From Tildeniella torsiva UHER 1998/13D (lineage in GTDB: Bacteria > Cyanobacteriota > Cyanobacteriia > Phormidesmidales > Phormidesmidaceae), in contig JAHHIH010000016.1 of the NCBI GenBank assembly GCA_019358835.1, positions 62,001 through 126,000 of the forward strand: a DNA stretch of 64,000 bases, read 5' to 3'. The notes beneath the pieces were generated by a model that searched no databases, had not been told where the DNA came from, and saw only the letters and a program-made list of their open reading frames with translations. A program made the position numbers and the translations under genes. Below are positions 17,094 to 24,872 of the stretch, in pieces; position 1 is the stretch's first letter, and each line of letters begins with the position of its first letter.

Positions 17094-18368
17094 TCAAACC
17101 ACTGCTCCTGCAATCAGTCCCACGATCGCCCCAGCGGGCACCAGTTGCCAGGTGGGGCGGCGAAATTGCACCAGGGCGATCAGGGCAGCAAGACCCACGA
17201 CAATCGCAACAACTGTGCGGGGCACAGTGTCTTGCAGCAGCGCAGCGGCGGCGAGGGGGATGGCGGCGGCGGCGATTGCCCCCAACACCCCCGGCATCAC
17301 CCCTTTGAGAAAGCTCTTGACCCAGGGGTTTTGCCGCAGCCGCACCAAAAACGGCGAGGCAAACATGATGAAGAGAAACGACGGGGTAAAAATCGCTACG
17401 GTGGCGACCAGCGCCCCCAGCGCCCCCGCCACCTTGTAGCCCACAAAGGCCGCCGTAATCACCACCGGGCCGGGGGTGAGTTCGCCCAGGGCAACACCGT
17501 CGATAAACTCGTTGCGGGTCATCCAGCCAAAGTCATCCACCACGGCGGTTTCGAGGAGGGGGATGATCACCAGGCCGCCTCCGAATATAAAGGCTCCGGT
17601 CTTGAGGAAAAAGGTGGCGAGGGGCAGGAAGTAGTCTTGGATGCGATCGAGCCCCCAAAAGCTCGTGACGGCCAAGGGTTCAGTGGGGAGATTTGCCAGC
17701 AGGTTAGGGATGCCCTGGGTGATAGGCAGCAGCGGGGCGAGCGAGGCGCTGGTGTGGGAAGATGGCCCGGCGGGGGGTTGGGTCGTAGGCCGATAGATGA
17801 CGAGTCCGGCCAGACCTGCCAGCAGGAAGAGCAGCAGAATGTTGGTACGGAAGGTGAGGGAGAGGATGAGGACGGTGAGGGCGATCGCTATTCCCTGCCA
17901 ATCCTTAATCGCCTTTTTGCCCAGCTTCCAGCAGAAGCCAAAAACAATGGCGATCACCACGGGCGAAATCCCCAAAAATAAATCCTCGATTTGGGGTACG
18001 CCCTGGAATTTGAAATAGGCCCACGACAGCGCCAGCACAATCAAAAATGCTGGGGTAATAAAGCACAGGCCCGCCACCAGAGCCCCCAATTGCCCCGCCC
18101 GCAGGTAGCCAGTGTAAATGCCGGTTTGGGTCGAAGCGGGGCCGGGCAGCATTTCGCAGATCGCTACCCCTTCGAGAAACTGCTCTTCGCTGAGCCAGCC
18201 GCGTTGCACCACCGCCTCATCGTGAATCATGGCGATGTGGGCCTGGGGCCCGCCGAAGCCGATCGCCCCTAGCCTTAGAAAGAGTCGGGCTAGCTCGCTT
18301 AGCCGAGTGGATAGACGTTCTTGGGGCAATTCTGCGGTTGTGGAATCTAACTTTGGTGGCTGGCTCAT
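17094..18368 (-). CDS. chrA: Chromate transporter ChrA (CHR family, two-domain)
   Basis: Inner-membrane exporter that lowers cellular chromate, related to sulfate/chromate transport. Two homologous halves are visible. The N-half has IGFGGPQAHIAMIHDE and MLPGPASTQTGIYTGYLRAG; the C-half has FIFGGGLVIIPLLE and GELTPGPVVITAAFVGYKVA. About ten membrane helices are present. ATG 18368 gives 424 residues; an in-frame GTG at 18395 is an alternative. It lies 71 bp downstream of a padR gene on the same strand, the usual chromate-resistance pairing in cyanobacteria. Confidence 0.92.
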   Translation of the reverse strand: MSQPPKLDSTTAELPQERLSTRLSELARLFLRLGAIGFGGPQAHIAMIHDEAVVQRGWLSEEQFLEGVAICEMLPGPASTQTGIYTGYLRAGQLGALVAGLCFITPAFLIVLALSWAYFKFQGVPQIEDLFLGISPVVIAIVFGFCWKLGKKAIKDWQGIAIALTVLILSLTFRTNILLLFLLAGLAGLVIYRPTTQPPAGPSSHTSASLAPLLPITQGIPNLLANLPTEPLAVTSFWGLDRIQDYFLPLATFFLKTGAFIFGGGLVIIPLLETAVVDDFGWMTRNEFIDGVALGELTPGPVVITAAFVGYKVAGALGALVATVAIFTPSFLFIMFASPFLVRLRQNPWVKSFLKGVMPGVLGAIAAAAIPLAAAALLQDTVPRTVVAIVVGLAALIALVQFRRPTWQLVPAGAIVGLIAGAVV

Positions 18369-18439
18369 GGGGCAAATGGATAAAGCTGAAGCCACTGTAT
18401 CGGAATTCGATAACGAAGCCCTATATCGGGCGCTACATT

Positions 18440-18751
18440 CTACGAGTCTGCATCTTCAAACAGTTCGCCAAATAGCTCTTGAACCTTTTGTTTGGCGTCT
18501 TCTAACCGCAGCTTGCCCAGCGCGGTGGCAGAGTAAAATCGCCGACTCTGGCGTCCGTCTTTCTCTTCTACGGAGACCAGATACCCCTTGCGCTCCATAT
18601 CGTGGAGCATGGGGTAGAGGGTGCCAGCGCTGAGTTTGTAGCCGTGGCGACCTAGCTCTTCAATAATGCCGAGGCCAAAAATCGGCTCTTGGGCCGCGTG
18701 GTGAAGAATGTGTAGGCGAATCAGGCTGGAGTAAAATTCGCGTCCATCCAT
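18440..18751 (-). CDS. PadR-family transcriptional repressor
   Basis: A 103-residue winged-helix regulator. LHILHHAAQEPIFGLGIIEE, then LSAGTLYPMLHDMERKGYLV, forms the DNA-binding domain and wing. The C-terminal helix (KLRLEDAKQKVQELFGELF) is for dimerisation. It precedes chrA on the same strand and probably controls it and itself in response to chromate. No cysteine- or metal-binding signature is visible, so the sensed signal is not apparent. Confidence 0.9.
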   Translation of the reverse strand: MDGREFYSSLIRLHILHHAAQEPIFGLGIIEELGRHGYKLSAGTLYPMLHDMERKGYLVSVEEKDGRQSRRFYSATALGKLRLEDAKQKVQELFGELFEDADS

Positions 18752-18792
18752 AGCAGGTAGGCAGGGCCATTGGCGAAGGCGTTATTGCCCCC

Positions 18793-18900
18793 AGAAACCG
18801 GGTTTTTCTAGGGAATTGACCAAAACTTAGGCTGTTTTAGAAGCCTGGTTTCTAGCCCTCACTATAGCCATAGTCACGTTGCTCAAGACATCCAGAAACC
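18793..18900. repeat. Three AGAAACC/GGTTTCT elements upstream of padR
   Basis: AGAAACC occurs at 18793-18799 and 18894-18900, and its complement GGTTTCT at 18847-18853. The context AGAAACCGGGTTTTTCT resembles dispersed palindromes common in cyanobacterial intergenic DNA. These may be repeats or PadR operator half-sites. Confidence 0.35.
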
Positions 18901-18918
18901 CCAGTGAACGTTAAAACG

Positions 18919-19368
18919 TTAGTTACCAATGCCTCGAAAGTGGCCGGGCAGCAGGTCGATGCCAAGGGCCGACTTAATCAGGTAGGCTGCCATCAACACG
19001 CTAGTGCTGATGGCCAGATTAAACCCCAACAGCAGTATGACTGCCGCCATCCAGTTGCCAAGCTGAGTGAACCGTGAGACTGGCACACTGCGGGGGGTGC
19101 GGCGGCGGTCTTTGCCGACCATCAGCACAATAAAGTAGCGGCTGATCAGCAGGTCAACCTCAAACCTGAGATCCACCAATTTAGGGGCTGGTTTAGGAAT
19201 CGCTAGGTCAATCACCCGTTCAAGTTCTGCCCACTGCTGGGAGTTCAGGCTGGCCTGCACGTTGGGATCAATCTGGGTTAAGTAGGTGGCGGGGGTGGGT
19301 AAAGGCCGTCTGACGGCAGTGTTGCCAGAGATGTTCAGCCGGCGCAGATGTTGGAAGTAGGCTTTCAT
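18919..19368 (-). CDS. Conserved-looking membrane protein of unknown function
   Basis: A 149-residue product I cannot assign. Residues 1-100 are soluble and basic, with a helical-looking VDLRFEVDLLISRYFIVLMV and GKDRRRTPRSVP. One long hydrophobic stretch follows at about 106-138 (GNWMAAVILLLGFNLAISTS and on), enough for one or two helices. Composition matches the neighbours. It lies 63 bp before, and on the same strand as, another membrane-protein gene, so the two may form an operon. Confidence 0.7.
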   Translation of the reverse strand: MKAYFQHLRRLNISGNTAVRRPLPTPATYLTQIDPNVQASLNSQQWAELERVIDLAIPKPAPKLVDLRFEVDLLISRYFIVLMVGKDRRRTPRSVPVSRFTQLGNWMAAVILLLGFNLAISTSVLMAAYLIKSALGIDLLPGHFRGIGN

Positions 19369-19431
19369 GGAATGGTTAGAACCCGTTGCTACAGTTTCCC
19401 TAAAGCCCGATCTATGGGTAGATGAAGCTCG

Positions 19432-19896
19432 CTAAGACCAGGGTATCCACTCCGGCCACTGGGCTTGGTAGAGCCTGGCTCCGACCCACAGCATGCCCAG
19501 CAAACTAGCCAATAGGGTCAACCGCCCGCCCCAGCGATGGGCAGATTTTGTGTGGCGCAGGCGCTGACCGATGGCGGCCAGCAGACACACCAAGGCCACA
19601 CTGGCCGTCCACAGCAGCAGTACGGTGTAAGCCCAATATTTGTAGTGGCTGTTGTCGGGCCAAAAGGGCGGAAAGATGTCAAAGGTGACCACTAGGGCGA
19701 TCGCCATAGAAACCGCCGCACTGGCTGGCACTACGCTGCCCCATCCCACCCCCAGCCCATAGGCCAGCAGCAGTCCGGTCATGAGAACGACGGATTTTGG
19801 GGCAGCAAGGGCGGCTAGCCACCACCCCCAAACCCCTACGCCTAAAATGAGGCTGCCTAACCGTCCAGTTAGGGACAAGATTGTGCCAATGTTCAT
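19432..19896 (-). CDS. Multi-pass membrane protein of unknown function
   Basis: A 154-residue product with four to five hydrophobic segments (LILGVGVWGWWLAALAA, VVLMTGLLLAYGLGVGWG, AVSMAIALVVTFDIFP, VLLLWTASVALVCLLAAIG, LTLLASLLGMLWVGARL). The ATG at 19896 is chosen; the frame stays open to a TTG at 19992, adding a less convincing soluble start. No family is recognised. It is probably co-transcribed with the downstream membrane-protein gene. Confidence 0.65.
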   Translation of the reverse strand: MNIGTILSLTGRLGSLILGVGVWGWWLAALAAPKSVVLMTGLLLAYGLGVGWGSVVPASAAVSMAIALVVTFDIFPPFWPDNSHYKYWAYTVLLLWTASVALVCLLAAIGQRLRHTKSAHRWGGRLTLLASLLGMLWVGARLYQAQWPEWIPWS

Positions 19897-20044
19897 TCGA
19901 AGGACTGCCAGAGCACAATCAATACTAGTAACCACCACGGTGGCCTGCTGCCTTCTGACTATCGATGCTTTTGGGGTTGGCCAGTGGCCCAATGATGGAA
20001 TTAGGCTAACTATTTACGAATTCTTCAAGCTGGGGAAAAGTGTT

Positions 20045-20770
20045 ATGAAACCCTACCAGGCGATTCCCATCTGCGATCGCGGCGAGCCGCTGGTGTCTAT
20101 TCCTCGCGATCGCTTTGCGGTGGTGCAGCCCCATCCGTATCAGGTGCTAGGAGCACCCTACGGCGACCAGTCGCCCTATTCCCTCAGAGCAGGCGTGCTT
20201 ACCGCTCTGATCCAAGCTCAGGGTTGCCTTCAGCAGCAGCATCGCGGCTGGCGCATTCAAATTTTTGACGCCTTTCGCCCACTGGCGGTGCAGCAATTTA
20301 TGGTGGAGCACACGTTTGCAGAACAGGCGCAGGCTCGGGGATGGGTGAGCGAGGCGCTAACCCCTGCCCAGCGCAGTGAGGTAATGGCGGAGGTGGCCCA
20401 GTTTTGGGCCATGCCCAGCGATGACCCGGCAACGCCGCCGCCCCATAGCACGGGTGCCGCGCTGGATGTGACGCTGATCGATGCTGCCGGGATCGTGGTT
20501 GATATGGGGTCACCCATTGACGAGGTGTCGCTGCGATCGCACCCCAACCATTTTGCCAACCGCACAATCCCTGCTGAGCAAACCTTCCATGCCCACCGCA
20601 CCCTGCTTAACCAGGTAATGGAGTCGGCGGGGTTTCGTCGCCATCCCAACGAGTGGTGGCACTTTTCGCTAGGCGATCAGCTTTGGGCCTGGCTGCGGCG
20701 GCAAGAAACCGGCAGCGACAAGTTTTTGGCCCACTATGGGCGAGCCTCGGTAGACTTGTGGGTACAGTGA
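20045..20770 (+). CDS. M15D D-Ala-D-Ala dipeptidase-like peptidase (VanX/DdpX family)
   Basis: Zinc dipeptidase that hydrolyses D-alanyl-D-alanine or similar cell-wall dipeptides. Zinc ligands H134 and D141 lie in PHSTGAALDV, and the third ligand H206 in NEWWHFS, with catalytic E203. R78 in FDAFRP matches the transition-state arginine. ATG 20045 gives 241 residues. No van resistance genes are near, so recycling of peptidoglycan fragments, not vancomycin resistance, is the likely role. No signal peptide is obvious. Confidence 0.9.
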   Translation: MKPYQAIPICDRGEPLVSIPRDRFAVVQPHPYQVLGAPYGDQSPYSLRAGVLTALIQAQGCLQQQHRGWRIQIFDAFRPLAVQQFMVEHTFAEQAQARGWVSEALTPAQRSEVMAEVAQFWAMPSDDPATPPPHSTGAALDVTLIDAAGIVVDMGSPIDEVSLRSHPNHFANRTIPAEQTFHAHRTLLNQVMESAGFRRHPNEWWHFSLGDQLWAWLRRQETGSDKFLAHYGRASVDLWVQ

Positions 20771-20809
20771 GGCCAGCGGATTCGGCAGTACTTACAGGAG
20801 CCAGAGACG

Positions 20810-21730
20810 ATGGAAGGGGCGATGCACGTTAGGTCATGGTTACGCCTGTCGGCGATTTGGGGAGGGCTTTCCTTAGGCATTGCTCTAGTGGCTGCCCTTG
20901 CTGCTGCCGCCCCGGTGCGCGCTCAGTCTACGGCGACGCTGCAAAACTCACTCCAGCTAGCGGTCTGCCTGAATGACTGGGATACGGCGATCGCCCACGC
21001 CAACCAGCTCGAACAAGTCCCTGGCCTGCCCATCAAGACCCTAGCCCAGCTCGTGGCGTTTCGCCGCCAAATGCAGCTATTTCGCCAAAACCAAACTGTG
21101 GTGAACCCGATTGATGGCTGTGAACCCGTGCTAGCCGGGTTCGGCCTGCCGGGCTACACCGGTCGGCCGCTCGATTTTGACCGAGGGGTCTACTCCAGCG
21201 TGGGAACGGGGACTCCTGTTGTTGCCGCCGACCAGACCCTGCGGCAGTATGAAGCTCTTTGGCAGGCGGGGTTGGGCGTTACTGCCGACACGACCTTAGA
21301 CCCGCTAGCCGAGGCCCAGCGCATTAACACCCGCAGCGGCAGTGGTGTCACCACGGGTGCCGTGAGCCGCCGCATCGACATCTACGCCTTTCTGGGTGCC
21401 CAGGGAGACAGTGCCGACCTAGATTTAACCGTCATTCAGCAGCGCCCAGGGGTGCTCTACACCGACGATGCGGCCCAGCTATTCCTGTTCGACGCCGAAG
21501 GCCGACTCTTGGCCGAAGCCCGCACCACCCAAGGCATTCAACCCCGCCTGGCGGCTACAACCCTACCCGCTAACGGGGTGTACTATGCCGCCGTCACCAC
21601 CCCTCAGCACCGTCCCCTATTGGATGAAGGTGGGTTTATCACCAGCTGGCAAGGCATTGGCACCAGCGCTATTACCTACACCCTTATCATCGACGGCCTG
21701 ACGCCCTCGCCGGAGTTGGGTTTGCGGTAA
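20810..21730 (+). CDS. Exported protein with a PPC-like beta domain
   Basis: A 306-residue protein with a signal peptide (LGIALVAALAAAAPVRAQS; cleavage expected after the AQ). Residues about 45-100 resemble a helical segment. The C-terminal region, about 185-300, reads RRIDIYAFLGAQGDSADLDL, then LFLFDAEGRLLAEA and ANGVYYAAVTTP, a pattern of bacterial pre-peptidase C-terminal domains. GGAG lies 10 nt before the ATG. The function is unknown and the domain call is tentative. Confidence 0.7.
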   Translation: MEGAMHVRSWLRLSAIWGGLSLGIALVAALAAAAPVRAQSTATLQNSLQLAVCLNDWDTAIAHANQLEQVPGLPIKTLAQLVAFRRQMQLFRQNQTVVNPIDGCEPVLAGFGLPGYTGRPLDFDRGVYSSVGTGTPVVAADQTLRQYEALWQAGLGVTADTTLDPLAEAQRINTRSGSGVTTGAVSRRIDIYAFLGAQGDSADLDLTVIQQRPGVLYTDDAAQLFLFDAEGRLLAEARTTQGIQPRLAATTLPANGVYYAAVTTPQHRPLLDEGGFITSWQGIGTSAITYTLIIDGLTPSPELGLR

Positions 21731-21734
21731 GGAA

Positions 21735-21820
21735 GGTAGGTGGGTAGGTGAGGAGGTGGGTAGGTGGGTAGGTGAGGAGGTTGAAAACTTTTTTACACAC
21801 CCACACACCCACACACCTAC
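21735..21820. repeat. GT-rich octamer array and AC-rich complement at a convergent gene junction
   Basis: GGTAGGTG GGTAGGTG AGGAGGTG occurs twice in tandem (21735-21758 and 21759-21782, the last with TT in place of TG). An AC-rich stretch with two ACACCC-type units (21795-21820) follows, ending CACCTAC, which can pair back to GTAGGTG. The region separates two convergent genes and includes the FIST stop codon. A related block is at 53015-53096. It may act as a bidirectional terminator or a G-quadruplex. Confidence 0.7.
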
Positions 21821-23067
21821 GGCTGCCGACAAATCCCAAACACCGACGTAAACCCGTGCAAAAAGGTCGTCTGCCCCACGGGGCCGATCTCGCCGCCGCA
21901 GAAAAAGCCCCCTAGGGGAAGCCCAGGCAAATATTGGGCAAACAGACCGGAGTCAAAGTTGGCCTGGTTATAGAGCCCGGCACCGCGCCCCATGCAGGAA
22001 AACATCATCGCTCCGGCGGGGACGGTTGATGCGGGAGCCTGCTGCTGATAGCGCTGGAGCAGGGTTTCGAGATCGGTGGCGGAGGTGTGGGCATCGCGGA
22101 GGTGAAACTGCACGCGCTGGCCAGGGCGCAGGCGATCGCCCACGGCGATCGCGCCCATTTTTGGGTCAACCCCCAGCAGGGTGCGAATCAAAAAGTCGCC
22201 GGGGCTGAGGCTGAGTTTAAAGCTGTCCTGGGCCATGCCAATAAAGAGTGAACTCTGGGCCAGCTTGCGATCGCCCTCGGGCAGGGTTTCAAACAGCTCT
22301 TGCAGCAGTTCTAGGGGGGGGCGCGCCGATTCGCCGTCCTTGGGGTCGCTTAAAGACAGCAAAATGTTGCGCTCGGCTTTGTCTACTCGGTAGACCGGGC
22401 CGATGGGTCGGCAGCCCTGGGCGACAATGGTGTCGAGCACGATTGGCCCTGCTAGGGCGACCCCGACCAAGCCTTCGGTGTGGAGGGTGCGATCGCAAAA
22501 TAGACCACTGTGGCGATTGAACCCGTCAACGCTCGCCAAACCGCCAATCTTCACGCCGCTGGGGTAGGCAAAATCTAGCCCCTGTAGCAGATCCGTCACG
22601 TTAGACGAAAACGGGTCGGCCATCAAAATAAACTGAGGATTGTCCTCCGGCGCGATCCCGATCAGCTCAGACCAGGCGGCGGGCGGGCTATCTAAATCTG
22701 GCAGGTCATCGCTCGACAGATGAAAGCTCCGCACCGTGACCCCCGGCAGCCGCGCCAGGGTCAGGCTCAGGGCCGGGGTATCCTCCAGCTCCTGGGGATC
22801 GCCCTGGGCATCCATGCCCACAATGCCGCCGCCGCTGCACCCCACCAGAGCCGGCAGGGGTAGCAGGTCTTGCAGCAGGGGCAGCAGGCGGGCAAATTCG
22901 CTGGTAAACGAGGATGAAATAAACACAATGCCCAGATCCGGTGCCCCCGTCAGCCTATGCCTGAGCTGCTCTACCACGTCCTTCACAGCTCCCTCCAGAG
23001 AGGGACGGGTCGAGACCGCGTTGGCCCACTCCATGGAGGGGTGGTCGAGTTGGGGAATGTCGGTCAT
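21817..23067 (-). CDS. FIST-domain sensory protein
   Basis: A 416-residue protein with FIST N (about 35-215) and FIST C (about 225-390) domains. Markers are LPALVGCSGGGIVG, FILMADPFSSNVTDLL, and in the C-part MMFSCMGRGAGLY and PLGGFFCGGEIGPVG. FIST domains are thought to bind small ligands such as amino acids and often feed kinases or GGDEF proteins. Here the domain stands alone with no signalling domain attached. The gene faces away from cp12. Confidence 0.88.
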   Translation of the reverse strand: MTDIPQLDHPSMEWANAVSTRPSLEGAVKDVVEQLRHRLTGAPDLGIVFISSSFTSEFARLLPLLQDLLPLPALVGCSGGGIVGMDAQGDPQELEDTPALSLTLARLPGVTVRSFHLSSDDLPDLDSPPAAWSELIGIAPEDNPQFILMADPFSSNVTDLLQGLDFAYPSGVKIGGLASVDGFNRHSGLFCDRTLHTEGLVGVALAGPIVLDTIVAQGCRPIGPVYRVDKAERNILLSLSDPKDGESARPPLELLQELFETLPEGDRKLAQSSLFIGMAQDSFKLSLSPGDFLIRTLLGVDPKMGAIAVGDRLRPGQRVQFHLRDAHTSATDLETLLQRYQQQAPASTVPAGAMMFSCMGRGAGLYNQANFDSGLFAQYLPGLPLGGFFCGGEIGPVGQTTFLHGFTSVFGICRQP

Positions 23068-23217
23068 TGGGTTCGCCCCTGCTTGGGTGGTTCCAGTCTA
23101 GATCGGATTGCTCCTCCCCCCGAGTAAATTGCCCCTGGCCCGTCGTGTTCACTGGCCCGTAATGTTCAGCGGTTACCCCGGCTATTGTGGAGATGTGTAC
23201 AATAAAGAATGAGTACT

Positions 23218-23418
23218 TATACTGACCTGTCCCAGGATAATTCTGGGCGCTGTCAAGGGCGTAACCCTGCCTCTATGGGGTAGAGGTTTCCCGGTCAGAC
23301 CCCCCCGAATCGGTGCAGTATACTAGGTCCTGGAGTCGGGATATGCCAATCTACTCAATGGTTTGCTCCCTCGCTGACCAGGCCCCCGCTAGTTGTTTAT
23401 ATACGGTAAAGAAAGGAC
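23218..23418 (+). ncRNA. Possible structured 5' leader or small RNA upstream of cp12
   Basis: A TATACT -10-like box at 23218-23223 is followed by about 190 nt without an ORF. Stem-loops are CCCAG (23232-23236) with CTGGG, and CCTCTA with TAGAGG around a UGGGG loop (near 23270-23287). CCAGGA near 23233 can instead pair with TCCTGG near 23329-23334. A second TATACT lies at 23319-23324 and a TATATA box close to the start codon, so several transcripts are possible. No known riboswitch family is recognised. Confidence 0.35.
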
Positions 23419-23646
23419 ATGAGCGAGAACATCAAAGAGCGCATTGAAAAAGAAATTGAAGGTGCCCGGGCCGCCTGCGATGCCACGGGTGGCAGCTCCC
23501 AGGAGTGCGCCGCTGCTTGGGATGCGGTAGAAGAGCTTCAGGCAGAGGCTTCCCACCAGCGCGACAAAGGCACTGACAAAACCTCCCTAGAAGCCTATTG
23601 CGACAGCAACCCTGAAGCCGACGAGTGCCGGGTTTACGACAACTAG
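23419..23646 (+). CDS. cp12: CP12, redox switch protein of the Calvin cycle
   Basis: Intrinsically disordered regulator that clamps GAPDH and phosphoribulokinase in the dark. The 75-residue product has both redox cysteine pairs, C20/C30 and C61/C70, the AWDAVEEL core (residues 33-40), and the C-terminal EADECRVYDN that inserts into GAPDH. GAAAGGAC precedes the ATG. It is monocistronic: a long leader lies upstream and a strong terminator downstream. Confidence 0.97.
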   Translation: MSENIKERIEKEIEGARAACDATGGSSQECAAAWDAVEELQAEASHQRDKGTDKTSLEAYCDSNPEADECRVYDN

Positions 23647-23671
23647 GCCGACAGGCTGTTCTCGTAGAGCT

Positions 23672-23717
23672 AAAACGCCAGAAACGTCTCGATCGCCGGG
23701 GCGTTTCTGGCGTTTTT
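23672..23717 (+). terminator. Rho-independent terminator after cp12
   Basis: AAAACGCCAGAAACG (23672-23686) pairs with CGTTTCTGGCGTTTT (23702-23716), followed by T. The A-tract on the left makes it potentially bidirectional. Confidence 0.92.
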
Positions 23718-23808
23718 ATCCTTCTATTTGAGTCTTCTACCTATGCCTCACCGTCCTTTCAATTCCATCATGTCAATTTAGTCTTCAATTCTTCAATCCA
23801 GTATCGCT

Positions 23809-24177
23809 ATGACGCTAACGGTCTACGGCATTCCCACCTGTGGAACCTGCAAGAAAGCCCTGCAATGGTTGGATAGTCGCGCCATTGCCTACGACTTTAT
23901 CAACACCAAAGAGCATCCCCCCAGCCAAGCCATGGTGACGGCTTGGGTAAACAGCCTGGGCAGCAAGCCCATGCGCAATACCTCAGGGCAGTCCTACCGC
24001 GCGTTGGGAGATGACAAGCAAACCTGGGGCGACCCCGAGTGGATTGATGCCTTCAGCCGCGATGCCATGCTGCTGAAGCGCCCTCTCTTTGTCAAAGACG
24101 GCCAGGCGGTGCTCGTGGGGTTTCGGGCCACCGAGGCCGAGCTTAACGACATTTTGAATCGCTTAGATAACGCCTAG
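23809..24177 (+). CDS. ArsC/Spx-family thioredoxin-fold protein
   Basis: A 122-residue ArsC-like protein. It has a CGTC motif (C11-G-T-C14) after VYGIPT, then ALQWLDSRAIAYDFINTKEH and the conserved cis-Pro region LLKRPLFVKDGQAVLVGF. Family members are arsenate reductases, Spx-type RNA polymerase regulators or YffB-like glutathione-dependent reductases. A C-x-x-C motif and the absence of an RNA polymerase context do not decide between them. It is not in an ars operon, so arsenate reduction is only one option. Confidence 0.88.
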   Translation: MTLTVYGIPTCGTCKKALQWLDSRAIAYDFINTKEHPPSQAMVTAWVNSLGSKPMRNTSGQSYRALGDDKQTWGDPEWIDAFSRDAMLLKRPLFVKDGQAVLVGFRATEAELNDILNRLDNA

Positions 24178-24209
24178 ATAACTTGTAATCATCCCTGGGG
24201 CTTAGCTGG

Positions 24210-24289
24210 CTGAGCGAAGTCGTTCGTGGATCGTCTCCCCAAGAGAGAAAGCCAAAACTCCTTAGGCCGTCCCCTTCGACTCCGCTCAG
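24210..24289. repeat. REP-like inverted repeat (CTGAGCGAAGTCG / CGACTCCGCTCAG)
   Basis: CTGAGCGAAGTCG at 24210-24222 and CGACTCCGCTCAG at 24277-24289 are reverse complements with one mismatch. The TTCGACTCCGCTCAGGG form is a widespread dispersed intergenic repeat in many bacteria. Only this pair is seen in the window. Confidence 0.55.
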
Positions 24290-24385
24290 GGGGCAGTTAC
24301 GATAACTTTGACCGGGGCTAGGAGAAATTAGGACTGCAATGCCCCTCAGGGGGCGATCGCGATGGCCAGCTCCCCCGAAGCAAAT

Positions 24386-24420
24386 AAAAAGCTCCGGCCC
24401 GTGGAGGGTCGGAGCTTTTT
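24386..24420 (-). terminator. Terminator downstream of csbD, probably bidirectional
   Basis: AAAAAGCTCCGGCCC (24386-24400) pairs with GGTCGGAGCTTTTT (24407-24420) around a short loop. On the minus strand, the A-tract gives the U-run after csbD. Confidence 0.85.
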
Positions 24421-24454
24421 AGGTTAAACAACCTGACTTAGCGTCGCTAAGTCA

Positions 24455-24637
24455 CTAGTCGATGGCGCGCTTGACACCGTCTTTAGCATCTTCTACGCCG
24501 TGGCGTACATCGGCTTCGGCTTGCTTGGCCTTACCCTTGGCTTGGGCTTCGCGATCGCCGGTCACTTTGCCGACGCCTTCTTGCAGCTTGCCTTCAACAT
24601 CTTTAGCGGTAGCTTTAGCTCTATCTTCAATAGACAT
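24455..24637 (-). CDS. CsbD-family stress protein
   Basis: A 60-residue hydrophilic, helix-rich protein (MSIEDRAKATAKDVEGKLQE, then GKVTGDREAQAKGKAKQAEA). ATG 24637 is chosen because AGGAGA lies 10 nt upstream, although the frame is open to 24688. CsbD-like proteins accumulate under general, osmotic or desiccation stress; the molecular action is unknown. It is monocistronic with its own terminator. Confidence 0.9.
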   Translation of the reverse strand: MSIEDRAKATAKDVEGKLQEGVGKVTGDREAQAKGKAKQAEADVRHGVEDAKDGVKRAID

Positions 24638-24872
24638 GATGTAATTGTCTCCTGAGAGGTTACTTCTATAGAGTAGAGCGAGACCCAAGCAGCCCCATCT
24701 ACAGCAGGGCAGAGAGGAGCCTCTGTCAAAATGTAGGCATTGTTACGGTTGGGCTCTGAATGTTTGCTGGGGTGAACAGTGCGGGTTTGCCTCTAGGGAG
24801 TATCCTGAAGCATCATGGGTGGCTTGTCTCCTGACAGACTTTAAACTCAGGACTTAAACTGGGGCTTGAACT

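Noticed and set aside
23809..24177. Assignment as a dedicated arsenate reductase
   Set aside because: The fold and CGTC fit, but no arsenic genes are adjacent and the Spx/YffB branches cannot be excluded.
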